From Bacillota bacterium (GTDB taxonomy: Bacteria > Bacillota > Negativicutes > Sporomusales > Sporomusaceae): DNA of 17,824 nt. This document shows positions 1-7,078 of this stretch, in pieces. The notes under the pieces are model-generated. The model worked only from the letters and a program-made list of their open reading frames with translations, did no database searches and was not told the DNA's origin. Location of the stretch: contig JAEZVB010000126.1 of the NCBI GenBank assembly GCA_023443285.1, positions 1 to 17,824 on the forward strand, given 5' to 3'. Numbering within the stretch: position 1 is the first letter of the stretch; each line of letters begins with the position of its first letter. The position numbers and the translations under genes were made by a program.

Positions 1-960
1 CTGCTGGATACCGTGGAGAAAGAAAGCGGTAAGTTCTGGCTAGTGATCGAAGGTGCTGTTATGACAGCCGATAGTGGCCGCTATAATCATGTTTTCATGC
101 GTGGTAATCAGATGGTGACAGGCATGGCGGCACTAAAAGAATTTGCGCCAAAAGCCAAGCATATTATCGCAGTTGGAACCTGTGCCTGTTTCGGCGGTCC
201 AGCGGCGGCGTATCCCAATCCGGGAGGAGCTAAGGGGGTTTGGGAAGTAATTAAGCAGCCTGTTATTAATATTCCCGGTTGTCCTGCCAACCCGGACTGG
301 ATGACAGGTACATTTAGTCATCTCATTATGTATGGTCTGCCAGAACTTGATAGTTATAACCGACCTAAGATGTTTTTTGGCCAGACAATACATGACTTGT
401 GCCAGCGCCGCCAGCAGTTTGAAGATGGGATATTTGCCGCCTTCCCAGGCGAAAGTGGCTGTTTGTATAAGGTGGGCTGTAAAGGGCCGATTACGCATGC
501 TGATTGTCCCAAGCGGCAATGGAATCATTACGTCAATTGGCCGGTAAGAGCCGGTACGCCATGTATCGGTTGCGCCAATCCAGGTTTTCCTGATAGTTCC
601 ATGCCGTTTTATAATCATCTGCCTGACTTGCAAACACCGCTGGGTGCGCTTAATATCAAGAAATTTGGTGCGACAGCAGCTGGAATGGGTGCAGCAGCCG
701 TTGGAGCTCATCTCATTACCGGTGTTGTTGCCAAACGGGTTGGTAAACACTGGCTTGACGGTACTAAACCCAATGAACCTGATCCACCGGAAAATTTGGA
801 GCAGCTAAAACAAGAGCTTGATGATCTAATCCGTCAGCAAAATGCACTTATTAGCGAGAGTAAAAACTTGGATCAGGCCAAAGTTAAACGCAAGCTGCCT
901 AGAACGCTCAGGCAAAAAGTGATTGACTTTTTTCGGCCAGGGCAAAAACATAGGAGGTAG
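1..960 (+). CDS. [NiFe] hydrogenase small subunit (5' end outside window)
   Basis: This is the electron-transfer subunit of a group-1-like uptake [NiFe] hydrogenase, which carries electrons from the NiFe centre through three Fe-S clusters. The frame is open from base 1, so the Tat signal and the first CxxC lie upstream. In fragment numbering, further proximal-cluster cysteines are C61 (GTCACFGG) and C94 (PGCPAN). Distal-cluster ligands are H131/C134 (IHDLC), C154 and C160. Medial-cluster ligands are C169 (DCPKRQWN), C188 and C191 (PCIGC). Gly66 stands where O2-tolerant enzymes carry an extra cysteine, so a standard O2-sensitive proximal cluster is inferred. The C-terminus has one Ala/Gly-rich hydrophobic segment (about residues 225-240) followed by a charged, probably coiled-coil tail of about 75 residues ending in many Lys/Arg. 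That tail is unusual. AGGAGG near the stop doubles as the ribosome site of the large-subunit gene 6 nt downstream. Confidence 0.96.
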   Translation: MLDTVEKESGKFWLVIEGAVMTADSGRYNHVFMRGNQMVTGMAALKEFAPKAKHIIAVGTCACFGGPAAAYPNPGGAKGVWEVIKQPVINIPGCPANPDWMTGTFSHLIMYGLPELDSYNRPKMFFGQTIHDLCQRRQQFEDGIFAAFPGESGCLYKVGCKGPITHADCPKRQWNHYVNWPVRAGTPCIGCANPGFPDSSMPFYNHLPDLQTPLGALNIKKFGATAAGMGAAAVGAHLITGVVAKRVGKHWLDGTKPNEPDPPENLEQLKQELDDLIRQQNALISESKNLDQAKVKRKLPRTLRQKVIDFFRPGQKHRR

Positions 961-966
961 TTCGCC

Positions 967-2358
967 ATGCCTGTGCAGACAATTTTCCCGGTAACACGTG
1001 TTCATGAGCCACTTCGGGCTGATGTCGAGGTGCAGAATGGTAAAATAGTAGATGCGTGGATAGGGGCGCACCTATTCCGGGGTATTGAGAGTATGCTGAT
1101 AGATCGGGATCCGCGCGATGCGGCGTTGTTTACCCAACGCATCTGCGGAATTTGTTCAGGTGCTCACGCGGTTGTCGCCAGCATGGCGCAGCAACAGGCA
1201 TTTGGTGTTGAACCCACGCCGACCGGTCAGCATCTAATCAATTTAATATTTGCCGCCGACATTATTCAAAATCATCTACGGCACTTCTATATTTTGGTGT
1301 TATATGATTATGTTAAGGGTCCGGATATGCCACCTTACATACCCAGGCCTCAAGGCGACTTTCGCCTACCGCCAAAGGTAAATGGTGAACTATTGCAACA
1401 TGCCAAAGAAGCTGCTTTGAAGGCGATGCGTGCCCATGAGGCCATGGCCGTATTTGGGGCTAAGGCACCCATGCAGCAGACCATTATGGCCACCGGAGTT
1501 ACTGAGCAGGCCTCAGTAGAGCGGTTAATGGCTTATAGCAGTATATTACAGGAATTGACGGAATGGGTAGAAACCTTTTTTATAAACGATGTATTACTTA
1601 TTGCTGATTATTATAAAGATTACTATGACATTGGTGCAGGTTACAAAAACCTAATGTCCTATGGTATGTTCCCGGCGCCGGTCACGGGAGAACGTGCTTT
1701 ACAGCCAGGACTCATAGTAAACCAAGGCCAGATGGAGAGGCTGGATGTCAATCATATTGGCGAAGAAATCCGCTACAGCTGGTATAAAGATGAACAAGAA
1801 CGGCGAATTCTGACAGAAGGACGCACCATTCCTAGCCGGGATAAACCTGATGCATATACATGGATAAAAGCACCACGCTATAAAGAGATGCCGATTGAGA
1901 GCGGGCCATTGGCGAGAGGCTTTATTAATGGCGATTACCGACGGGGAGTATCGGTTATGGATCGCCTGGTAGCCAGGGCTAAAGAGACGCTTAAGATTTG
2001 CCGCCTTGCCCAAGGCTGGCTTAATGAAATTGTTCCCAACACACCTAGCTATCTGCCGTTTACACCGCCTGACAGCGGGACAGGAATCGGCTTGACTGAT
2101 GCCATGAGAGGCGCACTTGGCCATTGGATGGAATACCGACATAATAAGGTGACTCATTATCAGATCGTAACGCCGACAACCTGGAATTTCTCGCCACGGG
2201 ACAGCCGGGGTATTCGCGGTCCTGTTGAACAGGCGCTTATCGGTACGCCGGTGGTTGATGGTGCTAACCTCATTGAGGCAGGAAGGGTTATTCGATCTTT
2301 TGACCCGTGTTTTACCTGCGCTGTACATATGTTGGAGGCAGGGAAAGTGCACAGTTGA
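967..2358 (+). CDS. [NiFe] hydrogenase large (catalytic) subunit
   Basis: This is the catalytic subunit that binds the NiFe(CN)2CO centre and splits or forms H2. The Ni/Fe ligands are present: RICGIC with C60 and C63 (H67 follows) and, near the C-terminus, DPCFTC with C448 and C451, then H454. Nine residues (MLEAGKVHS) follow H454. This is the peptide normally removed by a dedicated maturation endopeptidase. The conserved GALGHW and SPRDSRGIRGP stretches near residues 378-418 also fit. Two things are odd. At 463 residues it is shorter than most group 1 large subunits (about 530-600 from memory). The N-terminal motif reads TRVHEPLR where the family has TRIEGHLR. The start ATG lies 6 nt after the small-subunit stop, with AGGAGG at the ideal distance. 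No cytochrome b subunit or maturation protease gene follows, so these must be encoded elsewhere. Confidence 0.96.
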   Translation: MPVQTIFPVTRVHEPLRADVEVQNGKIVDAWIGAHLFRGIESMLIDRDPRDAALFTQRICGICSGAHAVVASMAQQQAFGVEPTPTGQHLINLIFAADIIQNHLRHFYILVLYDYVKGPDMPPYIPRPQGDFRLPPKVNGELLQHAKEAALKAMRAHEAMAVFGAKAPMQQTIMATGVTEQASVERLMAYSSILQELTEWVETFFINDVLLIADYYKDYYDIGAGYKNLMSYGMFPAPVTGERALQPGLIVNQGQMERLDVNHIGEEIRYSWYKDEQERRILTEGRTIPSRDKPDAYTWIKAPRYKEMPIESGPLARGFINGDYRRGVSVMDRLVARAKETLKICRLAQGWLNEIVPNTPSYLPFTPPDSGTGIGLTDAMRGALGHWMEYRHNKVTHYQIVTPTTWNFSPRDSRGIRGPVEQALIGTPVVDGANLIEAGRVIRSFDPCFTCAVHMLEAGKVHS

Positions 2359-2383
2359 AGTGCGGGGATTGCCGTGGTACAAT
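2355..2383 (+). promoter_or_regulatory. Possible sigma-A-type promoter overlapping the hydrogenase stop codon
   Basis: TTGAAG (2355-2360) and TACAAT (2378-2383) are separated by 17 bp. The -35 box overlaps the TGA stop of the large subunit. A start near 2390 would run straight into the terminator at 2398-2426, so if real it would feed an attenuated transcript into the phosphohexomutase gene. It may equally be chance. Confidence 0.3.
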
Positions 2384-2397
2384 AATGAAGAGCAATG

Positions 2398-2426
2398 AAA
2401 AAACTTGGCCAACTGCCAAGTTTTTT
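2398..2426 (+). terminator. Intrinsic terminator after the hydrogenase genes
   Basis: AAAAAACTTGGC (2398-2409) pairs perfectly with GCCAAGTTTTTT (2415-2426) around a 5-nt loop. The 12-bp stem ends in a T run, and its A run gives a mirrored T run on the other strand. It separates the hydrogenase pair from the phosphohexomutase gene. Confidence 0.9.
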
Positions 2427-2481
2427 AACTATAAAAATAAATTGCGATTTTCTGCGTTAGCTACCCAGAGAGGGGACAAGT

Positions 2482-3831
2482 ATGAGTATATTTAAAGCCT
2501 GTGACATCCGAGGTGTGGCCGGTAAAGAGTTAACGGATGATATGGCCAGACGGATTGCTTTGGCAATAGGTGTTGTCCTTGCCGGACAAAAAGTGGTGGT
2601 GGGCGGCGATATTCGTTTGTCTACACCTGCGCTGCAAAAGATCATGATAGATGGTTTGGCTGAGTCCGGGTGCCAGGTAGTTGATATTGGCACAGTGGCA
2701 ACGCCTGTGTTTTACTATGCATTACAGATTACCGGGGCAACTGGTGGGGTCATGGTTACCGCATCACATAACCCGGCTGAGTATAATGGTTTTAAACTAG
2801 TGCTTGGTCCCAAGCCGGTCAGTGAAGAGGAAGTGGCTCATATTGGACAATTGGTGGATAGGAATGCCCGTACACAGGGAAATGGTGAGATAACAAAATA
2901 CCCTGTTATTGAAGAATACCTGGAATATACAGCTGGCAAGGCACGTCCTGGCAAGCTAAAGGTAGTTATTGATGCTGGTAATGGCGCTACGGCTGATATT
3001 GCTCCTCAGCTGTTTAGAAAGCTGGGGTATGAAGTAGTTGAACTGAATTGTACACCAGATGGACGATTCCCTCACAGGCCGCCTAACCCGGCGCTCCCAG
3101 AAAACCTGGCAGCCCTTGGTGAAGCCGTACGATTTCATGGAGCAGCTGTAGGAATCGGATTTGACGGGGATGGTGACAGGGTAGGAGTTGTTGATGAAAC
3201 CGGTCGCGCCATTGATAACGATGATATTATGGTGCTACTGGCACGGCAGTATTTGGCGAGTAAGCCGGGTGCGATTATTTATGATGCCAAGTGTTCTATG
3301 GTTGTGCCGGAAGAGGTCACTAAAGCTGGTGGACGTCCGGTCATGGCTCGCGCCGGACATACTTTTAGTAAGACTGCATTTATTCAGGAACAAGCCTTAT
3401 TTGCCGGTGAGATCAGCGGACACTTCTTTTTCCGTGAACTCGGATATGATGATGGTATGTTCTCCGGACTAAAAATATGCGAATTAATAGCTAAGCATGG
3501 CAGTCTTGCCGCACAGGTGAACGCTATCCCAAATTACCTGCTAACCCCCGATATTCGGGTTACCTACCTGGGGGCTGATAAGGAGGTTGTGCTGGATCAG
3601 GTTGCCGACAGTCTTGTCGCCTATAGCCCCAACCGGATTGATGGTGTGCGCATTGAATTTTCTGATGGTTGGGGCATGATTCGCGCCTCAGTGACAGAGC
3701 CACTCTTTACCTTGCGCTTTGAGGCCAAAACAGCAAAACGGTTAAAAGAAATTACCGCAAGTTTGCTTGCCGGCTTGCCGTGCGAACTCCGGGACGCGGT
3801 CATAGCACAACTTCCGGCTGAGTGTATGTAA
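2482..3831 (+). CDS. Phosphomannomutase/phosphoglucomutase (alpha-D-phosphohexomutase family)
   Basis: This cytoplasmic enzyme moves phosphate between C6 and C1 of mannose or glucose phosphate to supply nucleotide-sugar precursors for polysaccharide and envelope glycans. All four family signatures are in order: the phosphoserine loop TASHNP (S95), the Mg-binding loop DGDGDR (D228, D230, D232), the sugar-selecting loop GEISGH (309-314, the Glu and Ser typical of the PMM/PGM group), and the C-terminal phosphate-binding RASVTEP starting at R401. Its 449 residues match the usual bacterial AlgC/ManB-type size of about 455. GAGAGGGG sits upstream of the ATG. It stands alone between the terminator at 2398-2426 and a 197-bp spacer. 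The precise substrate cannot be decided from sequence; dual specificity is typical of this branch. Confidence 0.94.
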   Translation: MSIFKACDIRGVAGKELTDDMARRIALAIGVVLAGQKVVVGGDIRLSTPALQKIMIDGLAESGCQVVDIGTVATPVFYYALQITGATGGVMVTASHNPAEYNGFKLVLGPKPVSEEEVAHIGQLVDRNARTQGNGEITKYPVIEEYLEYTAGKARPGKLKVVIDAGNGATADIAPQLFRKLGYEVVELNCTPDGRFPHRPPNPALPENLAALGEAVRFHGAAVGIGFDGDGDRVGVVDETGRAIDNDDIMVLLARQYLASKPGAIIYDAKCSMVVPEEVTKAGGRPVMARAGHTFSKTAFIQEQALFAGEISGHFFFRELGYDDGMFSGLKICELIAKHGSLAAQVNAIPNYLLTPDIRVTYLGADKEVVLDQVADSLVAYSPNRIDGVRIEFSDGWGMIRASVTEPLFTLRFEAKTAKRLKEITASLLAGLPCELRDAVIAQLPAECM

Positions 3832-3920
3832 CAAACATTCTACAAGCTAATCAGCAGTAACTGGCAGAGCATAATACCGGAATTTGCCGGGGGGAATGGG
3901 GCTGTGAATTACTTGTAAAA

Positions 3921-3948
3921 AAAGGATTTACAGGGACTTTAGTCGAAT
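3921..3948 (+). promoter_or_regulatory. Sigma-H (Spo0H)-type promoter for the yycJ-htrA-rlmH operon
   Basis: AAAGGATTT (3921-3929), then 14 nt, then CGAAT (3944-3948). As recalled, the Bacillus sigma-H consensus is RWAGGAWWT-N12-14-HGAAT, and every constrained base is satisfied. A transcript from about 3955 would have a 5' leader of about 75 nt before the yycJ ATG. This suggests induction at transition phase or sporulation onset. Confidence 0.65.
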
Positions 3949-4028
3949 ATATTTCTTGTTTCGCCAAAGGCTCGGCGCAAGCCGTATTTTCTTTACTTTC
4001 ACTACTGATAGATGTAAAAGAGGTATTT

Positions 4029-4808
4029 ATGCAAATTCATGTTTTGGCCAGCGGTAGCACGGGAAATGCTACCTTTATTGAAATGGAAAACACCAAACTT
4101 TTGGTGGACGCCGGTATTAGTACCCGTCGCATCAAACAATCGCTTGAAAAACTGGGAACTAAAATTGAAGACCTTGACGGTGTGCTTATCACCCATGAAC
4201 ATCGTGATCATGTTAATGGGCTCACTACACTCCTTAAAAAATATCATTTGCCGACCTACGCCCGGCCAGACACCTGGCAGTCTATGTACTGCAGGGAAAC
4301 ATTACCCCAGGATTGTTGCCGCGAACTTCCCGACAGTCTGGACATTGGCAAAGTAAAAGTCGAACCCTTCGCCATCTCGCATGATGCAGCTGATCCGGTA
4401 GGCTTTCGTTTATACTCAGGCTCAACAAAAGTGAGTTTTGCGACTGACCTCGGCTTTGTTACACCGACAGTCAAAGAAGCATTGGCTTTGTCAGATGTTT
4501 TGGTTCTAGAGGCAAACCACGATGTCGAAATGCTGAAGAATGGTAGTTATCCTTGGTACCTCAAAAAGCGTATTATGAGTAATCGTGGCCATTTGGCGAA
4601 TACAGATGCTGGCTGGACACTGGCGCGGCTTAACCGTAAGGCACACACCGATGTTTTTTTGGCGCATCTTAGCCGGGAAAACAATCGGCCTGAACTGGCG
4701 GAGGAGACGGTAGCTGCTATTTTAACCCAAGAGGGGTGTCAGTTGAATAAAGATATTACACTACATCGTACCTATCCTGAACAAATAGCAGGAATAGGCC
4801 AATACTAA
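4029..4808 (+). CDS. yycJ: YycJ/WalJ-like metallo-beta-lactamase-fold hydrolase
   Basis: This is a metallo-beta-lactamase-fold protein of the YycJ (WalJ) family, usually encoded with the WalRK cell-wall regulators in Firmicutes and proposed to act as a nuclease-like enzyme linking cell-wall control and DNA replication. The N-terminal strand and loop HVLASGSTGNA are characteristic. The metal-binding motif is THEHRDH (H56, H58, D60, H61). Further expected ligands follow in ISHDAADP, ATDLG and EANHD. Its 259 residues match the family's roughly 260. No signal peptide is present, so it should be cytoplasmic. It opens the yycJ-htrA-rlmH cluster, 14 nt before htrA, downstream of a sigma-H-like promoter. 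The walRK genes themselves are not adjacent here; a sugar-phosphate mutase precedes instead. The biochemical substrate is not established from sequence. Confidence 0.92.
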   Translation: MQIHVLASGSTGNATFIEMENTKLLVDAGISTRRIKQSLEKLGTKIEDLDGVLITHEHRDHVNGLTTLLKKYHLPTYARPDTWQSMYCRETLPQDCCRELPDSLDIGKVKVEPFAISHDAADPVGFRLYSGSTKVSFATDLGFVTPTVKEALALSDVLVLEANHDVEMLKNGSYPWYLKKRIMSNRGHLANTDAGWTLARLNRKAHTDVFLAHLSRENNRPELAEETVAAILTQEGCQLNKDITLHRTYPEQIAGIGQY

Positions 4809-4822
4809 GTGGAGGCGATAGC

Positions 4823-5938
4823 ATGAAATGGTTTGGGAAACTCACTCCTTATATTGTAGTATCCTTAGTTAGCATGATGATTGGTGCCGCTTTTGTAGTA
4901 GGCTGCGCCAGCAATATCGATAAAGCCCCAAAACCCAATCCGGGCTCATCCTTCAAAGCGTTGCAGCCGCCAACAGCTCAGGCGCAGGTGTCTGAGGCTC
5001 GCAACACTCCGATTGTTCGCGCAGCACAAGCCATTGGACCGACTGTTGTCGGTATTACCAACAAAGGGATTGTCCGCGACTTTTTTAGCAACCGTCAGGT
5101 TCTGGTGGAACAGGGAAGTGGCTCAGGTGTAATTTTTGATGCCCAGGGCTATATCGCCACAAACTACCATGTAGTAGAAAATGCCCAGGAAATCTCAGTT
5201 TCCCTGTCTGATGGCCGTACTTTTGATGGTAAGGTTGTTGGTGTCGATCCAGCTACTGATTTAGCTGTTGTCAAAGTGGAGGCCAAAGACTTGCCTGTAG
5301 CTACTCTTGGTGACTCAGATGCCCTGATGATTGGCGAACCAGCCATTGCTATCGGCAATCCGCTTGGTCTTGAATTCAAAGGCAGTGTAACTGCTGGGGT
5401 TATCAGTGCCCTCAACCGTTCGCTGGATATCGGCGAACGCCGCTTCAAACTTATCCAGACCGATGCCGCCATTAACCCTGGTAACTCCGGTGGAGCCCTG
5501 GTTAATGCCGATGGCGTAGTTATTGGTATTAACAGCGCCAAAATTGCTCTCTCCGGTGTAGAAGGCATTGGTTTTGCCATCCCCATTAACAGCGCCCGCC
5601 CCATACTGCAGTCCCTCATCGACAAAGGCCGAGTAGTCCGGGCTTATTTGGGAGTAGGGGCATTAGATCCGGCTTCTGCCGCCAAATACGGCTATGAACT
5701 TAAATTGGACAAAGGTGTCTATGTTGCCAAGGCATCGTCATCCGGTCCAGCCTATAAAGCCGGTATCCGTGAAGGCGACATCGTTCTCAAAGTCGCCGGT
5801 GCCGAGACCAACAGCGTCGCTGAGCTTAGAGCTGTGCTTGACAGCCAGCAAGTTGGCAGCAAGGTCGACGTAGTGATAAAACGAAACAATGAGAACAAGA
5901 CTATCAACGTTCTCCTTGAAGAAATGCCTGGACAATAA
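4823..5938 (+). CDS. htrA: HtrA/DegP-type trypsin-like serine protease with one PDZ domain
   Basis: This envelope quality-control protease degrades misfolded exported proteins. The catalytic triad is visible: H116 (TNYHVV), D146 (ATDLAVV) and S222 (NPGNSGG). A single PDZ domain occupies about residues 272-368, including YLGVGAL and GIREGDIVLKVAG. The N-terminus has a hydrophobic segment (about 10-27) ending in VVGC-AS, which fits a lipobox with C28. It could therefore be a lipoprotein or simply an N-terminally anchored protease, and the sequence does not decide. At 371 residues with one PDZ it matches Firmicute HtrA/YyxA rather than two-PDZ DegP. GTGGAGG lies 7 nt before the ATG. Its place between yycJ and rlmH is the classic Firmicute arrangement and implies cotranscription from the promoter ahead of yycJ. 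Confidence 0.95.
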   Translation: MKWFGKLTPYIVVSLVSMMIGAAFVVGCASNIDKAPKPNPGSSFKALQPPTAQAQVSEARNTPIVRAAQAIGPTVVGITNKGIVRDFFSNRQVLVEQGSGSGVIFDAQGYIATNYHVVENAQEISVSLSDGRTFDGKVVGVDPATDLAVVKVEAKDLPVATLGDSDALMIGEPAIAIGNPLGLEFKGSVTAGVISALNRSLDIGERRFKLIQTDAAINPGNSGGALVNADGVVIGINSAKIALSGVEGIGFAIPINSARPILQSLIDKGRVVRAYLGVGALDPASAAKYGYELKLDKGVYVAKASSSGPAYKAGIREGDIVLKVAGAETNSVAELRAVLDSQQVGSKVDVVIKRNNENKTINVLLEEMPGQ

Positions 5939-5942
5939 AACG

Positions 5943-6422
5943 ATGAAGATTACCATTGTTGCCATAGGAAAAATCAAAGAAAAATATCTAACCGCCGGTA
6001 TCCAGGAATTTTTGAAGCGACTTACACCCTTCTGCAAGCTTGACATTATCGAGCTCGCCGAGGAAAAGATGCCAGATAACCCGTCGCTAGCCGAAAAAAC
6101 ACAAGCGCTCACCCGGGAGGGTGAGCGCCTTTTAAAAGCCGTGCGTCCAGTAAGCTACCTAATCGTCTTAGATGTTGCCGGGCAGGCTATGTCATCAGAA
6201 CAATTGGCCGCCAAGTTTGATAGCTTGGCACTAAATGGGCAGAGCGATATTACATTTATCATCGGTGGTGCCTTCGGACTGTCAGCCGAAGTAGTGAAAG
6301 CGGCTAAGGAAAGATTGTCGTTTTCTAAGATGACCTTTACTCATCAGATGATTCGGTTGCTGCTGGTAGAGCAGGTGTACCGGGCGTTTAAGATTAGTCG
6401 GGGAGAGCCGTATCATTGGTAA
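5943..6422 (+). CDS. rlmH: 23S rRNA (pseudouridine1915-N3)-methyltransferase RlmH
   Basis: This is a SPOUT-class methyltransferase that methylates pseudouridine 1915 in helix 69 of 23S rRNA, using S-adenosylmethionine on assembled ribosomes. Starting at MKITIVAIGKIKEKY gives exactly 159 residues, the standard RlmH length, so the frame's in-phase upstream extension into htrA is not used. The knotted SAM-binding loop is IIGGAFG (107-112 region), followed by MTFTHQMIRLLLVEQ and the C-terminal GEPYHW. The last residue is Trp, where the family usually has Lys or Arg after the conserved Tyr-His. There is only a 4-nt gap after htrA and no strong ribosome site, suggesting translational coupling. The final codons form a repeated sequence found twice more downstream. 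This same position in rlmH is the SCC attachment site in staphylococci. Confidence 0.96.
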   Translation: MKITIVAIGKIKEKYLTAGIQEFLKRLTPFCKLDIIELAEEKMPDNPSLAEKTQALTREGERLLKAVRPVSYLIVLDVAGQAMSSEQLAAKFDSLALNGQSDITFIIGGAFGLSAEVVKAAKERLSFSKMTFTHQMIRLLLVEQVYRAFKISRGEPYHW

Positions 6423-6425
6423 CGG
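6402..6425 (+). repeat. Attachment-site-like repeat, copy 1 (3' end of rlmH)
   Basis: This 24-nt segment contains the core TATCATTGGTAACGG and encodes GEPYHW-stop. It matches 9214-9237 at 22 of 24 positions, including an identical 15-nt core and the upstream GGAGAG. It also matches 11669-11691 at 19 of 24 with one gap. Its place at the end of rlmH equals that of the SCC attB site in Staphylococcus. The role as an integration site is inference. Confidence 0.55.
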
Positions 6426-6625
6426 CGAGAGGAGGCCGTTGATAACCGCCCATCTGCGACGCGCATGGATGCGCAAGTGTCGAACGCGCCATGGACGGCA
6501 TAGTCGTTCGACCGTTGTTGGTGCTCCGGGAGCGCGCTTGCCGTACGCACCTGTACTGTCTGCGCGCGCTTCCTTAGTCGGCCTAGCATATGGACGATTC
6601 TGAACGGCCTCGGGGGGCTTACTAA
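6426..6625. other. GC-rich, palindrome-rich non-coding stretch after rlmH
   Basis: No convincing gene is seen. The stretch is clearly GC-richer than what follows and is dense in short inverted repeats: GCGCAT/ATGCGC (6461-6474, 2-nt loop), GTCGAAC/GTTCGAC (6479-6485 and 6506-6512), and GGGAGCGCGC/GCGCGCTTCC (6528-6537 and 6564-6573, one G-T pair). It could be a decayed repetitive element or a structured RNA. No T-tract identifies it as a terminator. Confidence 0.4.
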
Positions 6626-6683
6626 CAGTTGGGGGCGTTCCTTATTTGTCTCAACGATGACAAAAGGGGAATGTCCCCAACTG
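6626..6683. repeat. REP-like 25-bp imperfect hairpin
   Basis: Bases 6626-6650 pair with 6659-6683 around the 8-nt loop TCAACGAT. The outer 16 bp (beginning CAGTTGGGG and ending CCCCAACTG) are fully paired if two G-T pairs are allowed. The inner part has two more G-T pairs and one mismatch. Such CAGTTGGGG...CCCCAACTG palindromes resemble repeats associated with REP-type (Y1) transposases. No transposase is present here. Confidence 0.55.
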
Positions 6684-6691
6684 CCTTATAT

Positions 6692-6732
6692 AACCACCGG
6701 CGAAGATTGCTTGTCTAAGCCGGTGGTTTCTT
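6692..6732 (+). terminator. Hairpin with T-rich tail
   Basis: AACCACCGGC (6692-6701) pairs perfectly with GCCGGTGGTT (6719-6728) over a 17-nt loop and is followed by TCTTTT. It could serve as the distal terminator of the yycJ-htrA-rlmH operon or be the end structure of a vanished insertion element. It follows the hairpin at 6626-6683 by only 8 nt. Confidence 0.6.
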
Positions 6733-6949
6733 TTAACGCTTTTAGGGGACTCTCGATATATGATGAGTCAATTGCGTTGATCGTCCGAAACCCTAGGATA
6801 CCACCGTCCCTTGTCTTCTTCGAAACTTCACATTTAGAACAAATTTATATTTAACCGCATAGTATATAGATTATGAAAATATCTTTTACTGTGCAGGAAT
6901 TCCGCATAGTGTTGCAGCTTGTTGTTTAGAAAAGTGAGGCTGGTTTTAA

Positions 6950-7072
6950 ATGAGCCTAGTATCTATCCCGGATGATGTCCTACTAGCCCTTAATCGGGAA
7001 AGTCTGGGCTTCAGTGAAAATGACGCACCAAAAACGAAGCAATAGCTGCGCTAGAACGTAAGAAAGGATTGA
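6950..7072 (+). pseudogene. Remnant resembling a UPF0175-type antitoxin N-terminus
   Basis: An ATG at 6950, preceded by GTGAGG, opens a 31-codon frame starting MSLVSIPDDVLLAL and ending at TAG 7043-7045. Shifting by one base from about 7034 gives NEAIAALERKKGLSV up to the next gene. Together these look like the first 40 or so residues of a small UPF0175/VapB-like antitoxin (I-P-D-x-V-L start, then an A-L-x-x-K-x-G-L-S segment before the usual helix-turn-helix). The rest is absent because the beta-propeller gene begins immediately. No toxin partner is visible. The family assignment is tentative. The stretch from 6733 to 6949 shows no supportable feature. Confidence 0.35.
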
Positions 7073-7078
7073 GTGTTA

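Noticed and set aside
133..750. 205-codon minus-strand frame over the hydrogenase small subunit
   Set aside because: It is antisense to an unmistakable Fe-S subunit and has no family features of its own.
2307..2495. Short + frame bridging the hydrogenase end and the phosphohexomutase start
   Set aside because: It begins inside the large subunit and reads through the terminator hairpin, with no ribosome site. It is best explained as chance.
3880..3900. CGGAATTT...GGGGAAT upstream of yycJ as another sigma-H site
   Set aside because: The spacer is far too short, and a perfect site lies just downstream.
6426..6625. Possible tRNA or small structured RNA in the GC-rich palindromes
   Set aside because: No cloverleaf, no TTC-type arm and no CCA-like end could be assembled from the palindromes.
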